Shown here: positions 9,979 through 18,558 of the stretch, piece after piece
How the letters are laid out: each line of letters opens with the position of its first letter
Position numbering within the stretch: position 1 is the stretch's first letter
Assembly (NCBI RefSeq): GCF_024171525.1
Contig: NZ_JALJZY010000004.1
Location: 1-64,000, forward strand
DNA from: Neisseriaceae bacterium HSC-16F19
Lineage (GTDB): Bacteria; Pseudomonadota; Gammaproteobacteria; Burkholderiales; Neisseriaceae
DNA length: 64,000 bases
Direction: 5' to 3'
Program-made: the position numbers and the translations under genes
The notes under the pieces: generated by a model
Databases searched by the model: none
Told to the model about the DNA's origin: nothing
Seen by the model: only the letters and a program-made list of their open reading frames with translations

Positions 9979-12194
9979 CACACCACCTCCCCCAACATCG
10001 CCACAATCTCTTTCTCCAATTCGCTGATTTCCGCCGCAATTTCTTCCAGCGGGCGCGGCGGCTGATAGACATAGAAATGTCGGGTGAGCGGAATTTCATA
10101 ACCCACCTTGGTTTTGCCGTGGTCTATCCAGGCATCGGGCACATGCGGCAGCACTTCGGCTTTCAGGTAGCCTTCACAATGGTCTTTGACCAGTGCCAAC
10201 AGTTGCTCGTGGCCGGTTTCGTTGTCATAGCCCAAGGGCAGGGGCAGGCTGATATCGGCGGGCAGGGGCACGGTTTCGGTGTCGCGCAGTTCGGTGTCCG
10301 GCTCGGGGCGGCCTTTGCTGTCGCGGCAGATGTCGGCAGTGGGGTCGCGTTCGGAAAGCGCGGTGAAGATGGCTTTTTTCAGCGGGGCGCTGATTTTGAT
10401 GCCGGCCTGTTTCAGCGCGGCATTGAGTGCGGCTTCAAACGCCGGGCGGTTGCGGTACAGGGTGTCATCCATGCCGTGCAGCGCGGTTTGGATGGCGGCT
10501 TGTTCTTGTTCGCCCAGAGCCACTTCGGCCGCGTGGGCGGCGGCATCTTTGCGCTTTTTGCTGCCGGCGAGGTTGACAAAGGCGCTTTGTTCGGCAAGCC
10601 GCGCGATGCGTTCTGCACTTGCCTGAAAGTTCAGACGCAAGGGGCGTTCGACGGTGATTTTGAGAAAGCCAAACTCGCGGTTGTCAAAAATTTTGCTGCA
10701 AATGCGGGCCTGTTCCTGCCCGTCCACACGCACAGTGCTTGTGGCATCGTGGCCGTGTTCGGCATACAGGCGCACCAGCTCCCGGATATGCGCATCGGAG
10801 AGCTCGTTGCGCTTGTTGCCCAGGCTTTTGTCCATTTTTTTGAAATGGCGGGTGCCGTCTATCAGCTGCACCTTGCCTTGGCGGTGGGCGGGTTTTTTGT
10901 TGGTGACGAGCCAAATATAGGTATAGATGCCGGTGTTGTAGAACATCTGGTCGGGCAGGGCGATGACGGCATCGAGCATGTCGCGCTCGATGATCCAGCG
11001 GCGGATATTGCTCTCGCCGGAGCCGGCATCGCCGGTAAACAGCGGCGAGCCGTTGAAGACGATGGCGATTTTGGAGCCGTCGCCGCCGGTGTTTTCTCCA
11101 TGCACCCAGCGGGGCGGTGTGTGCATCTTGGCAATCATGTGCTGCAAAAACAGCAGCGAGCCATCGTTGATGCGCGGCAGGCCGGCGCCAAAGCGGCCGG
11201 AGAAGCCCTGGTTTTTGTATTCGTCGCGCACAAAGTCTTCTTCCGGTTTCCATTCCACACCGAAAGGCGGGTTGGCGAGCATGTAGTGGAATTTTTTGTC
11301 GGCATGGCCGTCGTGGGGCATATAGCCGCCGCTTTTGTTTTTGCTGTCTTTGACCCCCAGGGTGTCGCCGTAAATCAGGTTGTTGACGGGCTCGTCTTTA
11401 ATCAGCAAATCGGCGCAGCAGATGGCATAGGATTCGGGGTTGTATTCCTGGCCGAACAGTTCGATATGTGCCTGCGGGTTTTTGGCTTTGGCCGATTTTT
11501 CCGCTTCGGAGAGCATGCCGCCGGTGCCGGCGGTGGGGTCGTAGACGCTGCGGTAAATGCCGGGTTGGAAAATACCTTCTTCACCGGTAAAGACCAGCTC
11601 CACCATCAGGCGGATGACTTCGCGCGGGGTGAAGTGGTCACCGGCCTCTTCATTGGCCTGTTCGTTGAATTTGCGCACCAGCTCCTCAAACAGATAGCCC
11701 ATTTGCAGATTGCTGATGACTTGCGGTGACAGGTTGATGTCGCTGGAGCAGAATTCTTTGATGATGAGATACAGACGGTTGGCATCGTCGAGTTTGGCGA
11801 TTTCGGCTTCGAATTCGAATTTGTCGAAGATATCGCGGGCGCGCGGTGAAAAGCCGTGGATATAGGCAATCAGGTTGCTGGCGATATTGGGCGCATCACC
11901 CAAGAGTTTTTCAAAAGTAAAACCGCTGGTGTTGAACAGCTCTTGCTTGCGGCCTGCGGCGGCGATGCGCGAGAGCACTTTGTCCAAGGCGGTGCCGGTG
12001 ATGCCTTTGGCTTCCAGCCGCGCTTTTTCATCCAACACTTTTTGTTTGTTTTCCGCCAGCACCAGGTCAAAACGGCGCAGAACCACCAAGGGCAGCATTA
12101 CGCGGCGGTATTGCGGCGGGCGGTAAGGGCCGCGCAGCTTGTTGGCGATATTCCAGATAAATCCGACCAGATTTTGATGTTGGCTGTGTTGCAT
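9978..12194 (-). CDS. hsdM: Type I restriction-modification methyltransferase subunit M
   Basis: HsdM methylates adenine (N6) in the site chosen by HsdS and forms the M2S core of the complex. The 738-residue product carries an N-terminal helical domain, the SAM-binding motif DPTAGTGGM (219-227) and catalytic NPPF (308-311). It is longer than the classic 500-residue HsdM, with an added C-terminal region (about 560-738) ending in a coiled-coil-like LEEIAAEISELEKEIVAML. AGGAAACACC precedes the ATG at 12194; further upstream the open frame is only translated REP sequence. The gene overlaps hsdS by one base, so the two are translationally coupled. Confidence 0.95.
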   Translation of the reverse strand: MQHSQHQNLVGFIWNIANKLRGPYRPPQYRRVMLPLVVLRRFDLVLAENKQKVLDEKARLEAKGITGTALDKVLSRIAAAGRKQELFNTSGFTFEKLLGDAPNIASNLIAYIHGFSPRARDIFDKFEFEAEIAKLDDANRLYLIIKEFCSSDINLSPQVISNLQMGYLFEELVRKFNEQANEEAGDHFTPREVIRLMVELVFTGEEGIFQPGIYRSVYDPTAGTGGMLSEAEKSAKAKNPQAHIELFGQEYNPESYAICCADLLIKDEPVNNLIYGDTLGVKDSKNKSGGYMPHDGHADKKFHYMLANPPFGVEWKPEEDFVRDEYKNQGFSGRFGAGLPRINDGSLLFLQHMIAKMHTPPRWVHGENTGGDGSKIAIVFNGSPLFTGDAGSGESNIRRWIIERDMLDAVIALPDQMFYNTGIYTYIWLVTNKKPAHRQGKVQLIDGTRHFKKMDKSLGNKRNELSDAHIRELVRLYAEHGHDATSTVRVDGQEQARICSKIFDNREFGFLKITVERPLRLNFQASAERIARLAEQSAFVNLAGSKKRKDAAAHAAEVALGEQEQAAIQTALHGMDDTLYRNRPAFEAALNAALKQAGIKISAPLKKAIFTALSERDPTADICRDSKGRPEPDTELRDTETVPLPADISLPLPLGYDNETGHEQLLALVKDHCEGYLKAEVLPHVPDAWIDHGKTKVGYEIPLTRHFYVYQPPRPLEEIAAEISELEKEIVAMLGEVV

Positions 12195-12270
12195 GGTGTT
12201 TCCTGTGTGCATATGGGGTGGGGGGATTGTAACGGTTTCGGGTGTGTTGTGGGTTTTGTGTTGTGGGTTT

Positions 12271-12407
12271 GTAGGGTGGGCTTTTAAGCCCACCGTGTGT
12301 ATTGGGGTTTGCAACAGCGTGGGCATAAATGCCCACCCTACTTCAACACCGCCTTCACCATCTGTATTGCGGTTTTGCAACAGCGTGGGCATAAATGCCC
12401 ACCCTAC
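12271..12407. repeat. REP cluster between hsdM and mfd
   Basis: One left-type hairpin (GTAGGGTGGGC..., 12271-12294) is followed by two right-type hairpins ending in CTAC (about 12316-12341 and 12382-12407). Spacers are near-identical copies containing CACCGCCTTCACC(A/G)TCTGTAT. That spacer is the reverse complement of the mfd 3' end, so here too a gene end has been duplicated with the REP. The final CTAC supplies the mfd stop codon. Confidence 0.82.
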
Positions 12408-15400
12408 AAATTCTTCAACACCGCCTTCACCGTCTGTATCCGCGTTTCAATCTCTTCCATCACCGCCGTTACGCGCAGTTTGTCGGCGCCGGACATGCGG
12501 TAGTTTTTATTGCTCTGCATCAGCATAATGATGTCGGCGGGCTCCACCGGGGTGTGTTTGTTAAAGGTGAGCGTCAGCGCTTCGCTGCCGGCGTCTATGC
12601 TGTCTATGCCCAGCGCTTTGGCCGTCAGGCGGATGCGGTGGCTTTCGATCAGGGTTTTTACCGGCTGCTCGGGCAGGCCGAAGCGGTCGACCAATTCTTC
12701 GTGCACGGCGTTGATTTGTGCTTCGGTTTCGCAGGTGGCCAAGCGTTTGTAGAGCACCAGGCGTTCGTGAATGTCGGGGCAGTAGCTTTCGGGCAGCAGG
12801 GCGGGGCTGTGCAGTTTGATTTCGGTGGTGACCCCTAAAGGCGCGTCCAAATCGGGTTGGCGGCCTTTTTTCAAATCGCGCACCGCCTGTTTGAGCATTT
12901 CGGTGTAGAGCGTAAAGCCGACCTGCATCATTTCGCCGCTTTGGCCTTCGCCCAAGATTTCGCCCGCGCCGCGGATTTCCAAATCCTGCATCGCCAGCGT
13001 GAAGCCGGCGCCGAGTTCGTCTGCGGCGGCAATGGCGTCCAAGCGTTTTTCGGCGTCTTTGGTGATGTATTCCGGTGTGAGCAGATAGGCGTAGGCTTGG
13101 TGGTGGCTGCGGCCGACGCGCCCGCGCAATTGGTGCAGTTGCGCCAGGCCGAATTTGTCGGCACGGTTGATGATGATGGTGTTGGCGTTGGGGATGTCGA
13201 TGCCGGTTTCGATGATGGTGGAACACAGCAGCACATTAAAGCGCTGCTGCAAAAAGTCGCGCATGACTTGTTCCAGCTCGCGCTCGCGCAACTGGCCGTG
13301 CGCCACGCCGATGCGCGCTTCGGGCAAGAGTGTCTCCAGCCGCTCGCGCATATTTTCGATGGTTTCCACTTCGTTGTGCAGGAAAAACACCTGCCCGCCG
13401 CGCTTGAGTTCGCGCAGCACGGCTTCGCGCACGCTGCCTTCGCTGAAGGGTTTCACAAAGGTTTTCACCGCCAAACGGCGGCTGGGCGCGGTGGTAATCA
13501 GTGAAAAATCGCGCAGCCCTTCCAGCGCCATGCTGAGCGTGCGCGGAATCGGCGTGGCGGTGAGCGTGAGGATGTCGACATTGGCGCGCAGGCGTTTGAG
13601 CTGCTCTTTCTGGCGCACGCCGAAGCGGTGTTCTTCGTCGATAATCACCAAGCCTAAGTTTTTGAATTGAATGTCGTCCTGCACCAGTTTGTGCGTGCCG
13701 ATCACAATATCCACCGTGCCCTCGGCCATGCCTTTGAGCGTTTGCGTGGTGGCTTTGCCGCTGTTGAAGCGCGACAGGCTGGCCACTTTTACGGGGAAAT
13801 CGGCAAAGCGGTCGGCAAAGTTTTGCGCGTGCTGCTCCACCAACAGCGTGGTCGGCGCCAGCACGGCCACCTGCTTGCCGCCCATCACCGCCACAAAAGC
13901 GGCGCGCAGGGCGACTTCGGTTTTGCCGAAGCCGACATCGCCGCACACCAATCTGTCCATCGGCTTGCCCTGGGTTAAATCTTTGATGACGGCGCCGATG
14001 GCGGCGGCCTGGTCTTCGGTTTCTTCGTAGCCGAAACCGTCGGCAAAGGCTTGGTAATCCTGTTCGCTGAAATCGAATTTAAAGCCCTCCTGCGCCGCGC
14101 GTTGGGCATAAAGGTTGAGCAATTCGGCGGCGGTGTCGCGCGCTTTTTCGGCGGCTTTGCGTTTGGCTTTGTTCCAGGCGGCGGAGCCGAGTTTGTGCAG
14201 TTGCACGTTTTCGTGCGCGGCGCCGGAATAGCGGCTGATGAGGTGCAGCTGCGACACCGGCACATACAGCTGCGCTTCTCCCGCGTATTCGAGCAGCATC
14301 ATCTCGGCGGTTTCGCCGCCCAAATCCATGGTTACCAAGCCCATATAGCGGCCGATGCCGTGTTCTTCGTGCACCACCGGGTCGCCGATATTGATTTCGG
14401 CCAGGTCGCGCAGCAGGCCGTCGGAGACTTGGGCGTGCTTTTTGCGGCGCGCGGAAACGCGGCTCTTGGCAACGTATTGGTAAAGGTCGGATTCGGTGAT
14501 GACGGCGATGCCTGTAGGTCGGGCATTTATGCCCGACGGATTTAATGATTCGGCATCGGAGTCGGGCATAAATGCCCGACCTACGGGCAGTTGAAACCCA
14601 TAGGCCAGCGGCGTTACGGTAATGCATAAGGGCGTATCGTCGGCCAAAAATGCCTGCCAGCCCGCCACGCTTTTCGGTTTCAAACCGTGCTGGGCGAAAA
14701 AGCCGAGCATGGTTTCGCGCCGCCCGGCACTTTCGGCGGTGAGCAGCACGCGTCCGGCAAAGGCTGCCTGAAAGTTTTGCAACGCAGAGAGCGGCGCTTC
14801 GCTTTGGCGGTTGACGGCCACATCCGGCAATACATGTGCCGGGCTGTCGAAATCGGGCAAGAGCTGCGGATAGGGTTTCAGGCAGCCTGCAAACACGTCT
14901 TCGCTCACATACAGCTCGGCCGGCGGCAGGGGCGGATAGCTGTCGTCGCCCTGCGCCATGGCAAAGCGCGATTTCACATCCGCCCAGAAACGCGCCGCGG
15001 CGGCATGCACATCGCCGATGCACACCATCAGCGCGTCTGGGCCGATATAGTCGAACACCGTGGCGCACGGCTCTTCAAAAAACAGCGGCAGATAATATTC
15101 CACGCCTGCGCCGAAGCGGCCTTTGCTCACCGCCTGATACACCGTGGCGGCGTTGTAGTCGCCGCTGATGTCTTCGCGGAAACGGCTGCGGAAGATTTTT
15201 TGCGCGTCGTCGTCGGTGGGGAATTCGTGCGCGGGCAGGAGGCGGATTTCGGAAACGGGCGCCAGCGTGCGCTGGGTATCGGGGTCGAAGGTCTTGATGC
15301 TGTCGATTTCGTCGCCGAACAAATCGAGGCGGTAGGGCAGTTCCGCGCCCATGGGGAAGATGTCCAAAATGCCGCCGCGCATGGCAAATTCACCCGCGGC

Positions 15401-15871
15401 AATCACATTGGACACCGCGCTGTAACCGGCTTCCACCAGATTGCCGCGCAGCGCGTCGGTGTCCAGAGTCTGGCCGACCTTGAGCCAGAAAGTGCGCCCG
15501 ATGAGGAAAGACACCGGCGCGAGTTTCTGCATGGCGGTGGCCACCGGCAGCACCAGCACGTCGGCCTGGCCGTTTTTCACCTGCCACAGCACCGAGAGCC
15601 GCTCGGAAACCAAATCCTGATGCGGCGAAAAACGCTCGTAGGGCAGGGTTTCCCAATCGGGCAAAAACAGCGCGGTGTCCTGCGGGCGGAAAAACTGCCA
15701 CGCCGTCTGCACCCGCAGCGCCTGTTCCACATCCTGGGTGAGGATGACTTTCAGGGTTTGGGCGGGCAGATATTGCGTCAGCGCCCACGGCAGCGAACCG
15801 CGGGAGAGGCCCGTCCAGCGGGCTTTGTGTTGAGCTTGGGGCAGGGGGAAATCGGGGTGGGTGTGGGGCAT
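12404..15871 (-). CDS. mfd: Transcription-repair coupling factor Mfd
   Basis: Mfd removes RNA polymerase stalled at DNA lesions and recruits UvrA. The 1155-residue product has the UvrB-like N-terminal modules, the CarD-like RNA polymerase interaction domain (VHEEHGIGRYMGL), Walker A GDVGFGKTEVALRAA, DEEHRFGV, the RecG-like QLHQLRGRVGRS and a C-terminal TRCF domain. I chose the ATG at 15871 (MPHTHPDF); a TTG six codons upstream is possible. About residues 430-453 (VGRAFMPD...SGINARPT) are a translated REPIN inserted in frame just before the CarD-like domain. The stop codon comes from a REP. Convergent or bidirectional termination with neighbours is provided at 15966-16003. Confidence 0.96.
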   Translation of the reverse strand: MPHTHPDFPLPQAQHKARWTGLSRGSLPWALTQYLPAQTLKVILTQDVEQALRVQTAWQFFRPQDTALFLPDWETLPYERFSPHQDLVSERLSVLWQVKNGQADVLVLPVATAMQKLAPVSFLIGRTFWLKVGQTLDTDALRGNLVEAGYSAVSNVIAAGEFAMRGGILDIFPMGAELPYRLDLFGDEIDSIKTFDPDTQRTLAPVSEIRLLPAHEFPTDDDAQKIFRSRFREDISGDYNAATVYQAVSKGRFGAGVEYYLPLFFEEPCATVFDYIGPDALMVCIGDVHAAAARFWADVKSRFAMAQGDDSYPPLPPAELYVSEDVFAGCLKPYPQLLPDFDSPAHVLPDVAVNRQSEAPLSALQNFQAAFAGRVLLTAESAGRRETMLGFFAQHGLKPKSVAGWQAFLADDTPLCITVTPLAYGFQLPVGRAFMPDSDAESLNPSGINARPTGIAVITESDLYQYVAKSRVSARRKKHAQVSDGLLRDLAEINIGDPVVHEEHGIGRYMGLVTMDLGGETAEMMLLEYAGEAQLYVPVSQLHLISRYSGAAHENVQLHKLGSAAWNKAKRKAAEKARDTAAELLNLYAQRAAQEGFKFDFSEQDYQAFADGFGYEETEDQAAAIGAVIKDLTQGKPMDRLVCGDVGFGKTEVALRAAFVAVMGGKQVAVLAPTTLLVEQHAQNFADRFADFPVKVASLSRFNSGKATTQTLKGMAEGTVDIVIGTHKLVQDDIQFKNLGLVIIDEEHRFGVRQKEQLKRLRANVDILTLTATPIPRTLSMALEGLRDFSLITTAPSRRLAVKTFVKPFSEGSVREAVLRELKRGGQVFFLHNEVETIENMRERLETLLPEARIGVAHGQLRERELEQVMRDFLQQRFNVLLCSTIIETGIDIPNANTIIINRADKFGLAQLHQLRGRVGRSHHQAYAYLLTPEYITKDAEKRLDAIAAADELGAGFTLAMQDLEIRGAGEILGEGQSGEMMQVGFTLYTEMLKQAVRDLKKGRQPDLDAPLGVTTEIKLHSPALLPESYCPDIHERLVLYKRLATCETEAQINAVHEELVDRFGLPEQPVKTLIESHRIRLTAKALGIDSIDAGSEALTLTFNKHTPVEPADIIMLMQSNKNYRMSGADKLRVTAVMEEIETRIQTVKAVLKNL
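14514..14584. repeat. REPIN inserted in frame inside mfd
   Basis: GTAGGTCGGGCATTTATGCC opens the left hairpin and the mirror-image right hairpin ends in CTAC. The doublet is 71 bases and the reading frame stays open across it, adding about 24 residues to Mfd. The palindrome (GTCGGGC) differs from that of the hsd arrays (GGTGGGC) by only a few bases. Confidence 0.88.
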
Positions 15872-15965
15872 GGCGGGTCGGATAATCAAAAAGCGCGGCG
15901 AAGGCTGCCTGAAAACGCTGGAGAGATATGGAAAAACGGCGATTTTAACAGTTTGAAGATAGGGA

Positions 15966-16003
15966 AAACAGGCTGCCTGAAAGTTTTCAGGCAGCCTGTT
16001 TTA
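15966..16003. terminator. Inverted uptake-sequence hairpin upstream of mfd and downstream of the LysR gene
   Basis: AACAGGCTGCCTGAAA and TTTCAGGCAGCCTGTT form a long hairpin followed by TTTATATTTG on the plus strand and preceded by TTTTCCC when read on the minus strand. It most likely terminates the LysR transcript, and would also block read-through into mfd. Confidence 0.6.
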
Positions 16004-16016
16004 TATTTGTTTTTTT

Positions 16017-16085
16017 GTAGGGTGGGCTTTTAAGCCCACCAATCGCCTTGAGCCGCATCAGCGTGGGCATCAATGCCCACCCTAC
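16017..16085. repeat. REPIN doublet at the LysR gene end
   Basis: A complete GGTGGGC-family doublet with GTAG at 16017 and CTAC at 16082-16085. The CTA of the right foot is the LysR stop codon read on the minus strand. Confidence 0.85.
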
Positions 16086-16990
16086 TTGCCTGCCAGCACC
16101 GCCAGCACTTCTTCCTGCAACAAATAGCGGTGCAGGGTGTCGGCGGCGGGGGAGAGGCTGCGGCTTTTGCGGTGGTAGAGCAGGAAGCGCCGCTCGATTT
16201 GCGGTGTCACCAGCGGACGCATCACCAGGCTGTTTTGGCGCACCCAGTCGCGGGCATAGGGCAGGCACAGGGTCAGGCCGAGGCCGGCGTGTACCATGGA
16301 AAGGGCGGTGGACAGGAAGTTCACCTGCAAATCCGGCTTTAAGATGCGCATGGCCAAGTCTTCCGGCAGGGCGGTGGCGAGGCGTTCGGTAAAGGGGCCG
16401 GTGAGGGTAATCAGCGGCTCTTCCAGCAGGGCGCGCCAGGGCACGCTCGGGCGGGCGGCGAGTGCATGGTCGGCGGGCAGGGCCACATAAAAGGGCAGGG
16501 CAAACAGGTATTCGGATTCGATGTCGTCGTGGTGGCCGCGCTCGGGGCCGAGGCCGAAATCGGCTTCCACATTGTGCACATGCTGCAAAATCTGCTCCAC
16601 CGAACAATCAATCAGGGTGACATGGATATCGGGATGGCGGCGGGCGAAATCGGCGAGCAGACGCGGCATCACCGAGGCGGCCAGCTGTTGCGCCACCGCC
16701 AGCCGCACTTGGCCTTGGCGGTGGTTTTTGGCGTGTTCCACTTCGTCGCCGAGGGCTGCGAGTTCATTCAAAACCCGCCGCGCCGAAGGCAGCAGGCGCT
16801 GGCCGACCACGGAAATATGCAGCTGGCGGGTGGTGCGGTCGAACAGGCGCACGTCCCAATTGCTTTCCAAATCTTTAATCAAACCGCTCAGGGCCGATTG
16901 GGTCAGGTGCAGGCTGGCGGCGGCCTGGGTGAAGCTGCCTTCGTCGGCCACGGTGACAAAAGCCTTGAGCTGGCGCAGGGTGATATTCAT
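16082..16990 (-). CDS. LysR-family transcriptional regulator
   Basis: This 302-residue regulator has a typical winged helix-turn-helix (residues 1-60, MNITLRQLKAFVTVADEGSF...TQSALSGLIKDLE) and a periplasmic-binding-like effector domain (about 90-295). The ATG at 16990 is preferred over a TTG one codon upstream. It is divergent from hpd with 156 bases between the starts and is the only regulator beside the tyrosine catabolic genes, so it probably controls them; the inducer would be an aromatic intermediate. Both statements are inference from position. The C-terminus AGK runs directly into a REP-supplied TAG stop, so the original end may have been slightly longer or different. Confidence 0.9.
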   Translation of the reverse strand: MNITLRQLKAFVTVADEGSFTQAAASLHLTQSALSGLIKDLESNWDVRLFDRTTRQLHISVVGQRLLPSARRVLNELAALGDEVEHAKNHRQGQVRLAVAQQLAASVMPRLLADFARRHPDIHVTLIDCSVEQILQHVHNVEADFGLGPERGHHDDIESEYLFALPFYVALPADHALAARPSVPWRALLEEPLITLTGPFTERLATALPEDLAMRILKPDLQVNFLSTALSMVHAGLGLTLCLPYARDWVRQNSLVMRPLVTPQIERRFLLYHRKSRSLSPAADTLHRYLLQEEVLAVLAGK

Positions 16991-17023
16991 CAATTTTTCC
17001 GATAAATAGATTATAAAAAACTG

Positions 17024-17037
17024 ATTGTCCCAACAAT
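17024..17037. promoter_or_regulatory. Inverted repeat, possible LysR operator
   Basis: ATTGT-CCCA-ACAAT is a perfect inverted repeat lying between the LysR gene and hpd, 34 bases from the LysR start. Its site and symmetry suit a LysR-type binding site, but the canonical T-N11-A spacing is not exact. Confidence 0.4.
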
Positions 17038-17146
17038 GGCCATTATTTTATGATTGAGTTGTTCCGCAGTGTGAACTTTTTTTAAATTGAGTCAAAGAAA
17101 GTTTGTTGCACTGCATCAATTCCATAACGACAGCGAGGAGTGTGAG

Positions 17147-18229
17147 ATGGCCGATTTGTTTGACAACCCCATGGGTTTGTGTGGTTTTGAATTTGTGGAG
17201 TTTGCCTCACCCGAGGCGGATGTGTTGGAGCCTTTGTTTGAAAAAATGGGCTTTACGCTGGTGGCGCGCCACCGTTCCAAAGACGTGCTGCTCTACCGCC
17301 AGGGCGACATCAATTTTATCGTCAACCGCGAGCCCAAGAGCGAAGCGGCTTATTTCGCCGCCGAGCACGGTCCCTGCGCCTGCGGCATGGCCTTCCGTGT
17401 GCGCGATGCGCAAAAAGCCTATGAGCGCGCGCTGGAGTTGGGTGCCAAACCCATAGACATTCCCACTTCGGTGATGGAATTGCGTCTGCCCGCCATCAAG
17501 GGCATCGGCGGTGCGCCTTTGTATCTGATTGACCGTTTTGAAGAAGGCCGCTCCATCTACGACATCGATTTCGAATTCCTGCCGGATGTGGACCGCCACC
17601 CGGCAGGCTACGGTCTGAAAATCGTCGACCATCTGACCCACAATGTGTATCGCGGCCGCATGGACTTCTGGGCCGGTTTCTACGAAAAACTGTTTAATTT
17701 CCAGGAAATCCGCTATTTCGACATCAAGGGCGAATACACCGGCCTCACCAGCCGCGCCATGACCGCGCCCGACGGCCTCATCCGCATTCCCCTGAACGAG
17801 GAAGCCAAACAGGGCGGCGGCCAGATTGAGGAATACCTGACCGAATTCGGCGGCGAGGGCATCCAGCACATCGCCCTGTTGAGCGACAATCTGTTGGACA
17901 CCATCGATAAGCTGCGTGCCGGCGGCATTCCGCTGATGACCGCGCCCAATAATGCTTATTACGAAATGCTGGACGAGCGCCTGCCCGGCCACGGCGAGCC
18001 GGTGTCCGAATTGCAGGCACGCGGCATTTTGCTCGACGGCACCACCGAGGGCGGTCATCCGCGCCTCTTGTTGCAAATCTTCTCCGAAACCCTGCTGGGC
18101 CCGGTGTTTTTTGAATTTATCCAACGCAAAGGCGATTACCGCGAGGGCTTTGGCGAGGGCAATTTCAAAGCCTTGTTCGAGTCTTTGGAGCGCGACCAGA
18201 TTCGTCGCGGTGCCTTGGAAGTCGAGTAA
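17147..18229 (+). CDS. hpd: 4-hydroxyphenylpyruvate dioxygenase
   Basis: This Fe(II) enzyme converts 4-hydroxyphenylpyruvate and O2 to homogentisate and CO2, the committed step of tyrosine breakdown in the cytoplasm. The 360-residue product has the two VOC-type domains of bacterial HPPD. The iron ligands H162 (VDHLTHNV), H241 (IQHIAL) and E323 (FFEFIQRKG) lie one position from those of the Pseudomonas enzyme. GAGGAG lies six bases before the ATG at 17147; an in-frame TTG at 17087 gives an unlikely N-terminal tail. It is first in a plus-strand run of catabolic genes and is divergent from a LysR gene. Confidence 0.96.
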   Translation: MADLFDNPMGLCGFEFVEFASPEADVLEPLFEKMGFTLVARHRSKDVLLYRQGDINFIVNREPKSEAAYFAAEHGPCACGMAFRVRDAQKAYERALELGAKPIDIPTSVMELRLPAIKGIGGAPLYLIDRFEEGRSIYDIDFEFLPDVDRHPAGYGLKIVDHLTHNVYRGRMDFWAGFYEKLFNFQEIRYFDIKGEYTGLTSRAMTAPDGLIRIPLNEEAKQGGGQIEEYLTEFGGEGIQHIALLSDNLLDTIDKLRAGGIPLMTAPNNAYYEMLDERLPGHGEPVSELQARGILLDGTTEGGHPRLLLQIFSETLLGPVFFEFIQRKGDYREGFGEGNFKALFESLERDQIRRGALEVE

Positions 18230-18239
18230 AGCGGCTTGC

Positions 18240-18378
18240 AGACAGAGATCCTGCGACTGCGCGCAGGATGACCGTGTGCTGTCATTCTGCGCGCAGCACA
18301 GCGAAGTCGCAGAATCTGTTTTGGGCTTTCAGGCAGCCTGTGCCGTTATGGATGTAGGGGCGGGTTTTACACCCGCCC
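18240..18378. repeat. Short inverted repeats and a single GTAG hairpin after hpd
   Basis: The 18230-18558 gap holds no gene. It contains a CCTGCGACT...GTCATTCTGCGCGCAG repeat (about 18249-18312, similar to 3219-3254), an uptake sequence at about 18329-18340, and GTAGGGGCGGGTTTTACACC with its closing arm (18354-18378), a distinct REP family. A CREE-like element follows. Confidence 0.6.
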
Positions 18379-18395
18379 GCCAAGCTGCCTGAAAC

Positions 18396-18529
18396 TATAG
18401 TCGAATAAAATAAGAATGAGACAAGGCAGCAAAAAAGCCGCGAGCGCAGCGAAGTCCCGCGGGACAGACAGTACAGATAGTACGGCAAGGCGCAGCAACG
18501 CCGTATCATTCTTATTTTAAATGACTATA
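18396..18529. mobile_element. Correia-like (CREE/NEMIS) element, 134 bases
   Basis: Terminal inverted repeats TATAGTCGAATAA and TTTAAATGACTATA flank GACAAGGCAGC...ACAGTACAGATAGTACGGCAAGG...CAACGCCGTATC. That is the layout and much of the internal text of the neisserial Correia element, whose known ends are TATAGTGGATTAA. This copy lacks the 50-base internal IHF-site segment found in the 30189 and 46751 copies. It sits 17 bases before the Shine-Dalgarno of the VOC gene. Confidence 0.85.
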
Positions 18530-18558
18530 TGGATTGATGACTTTATAAGGAGAACATC

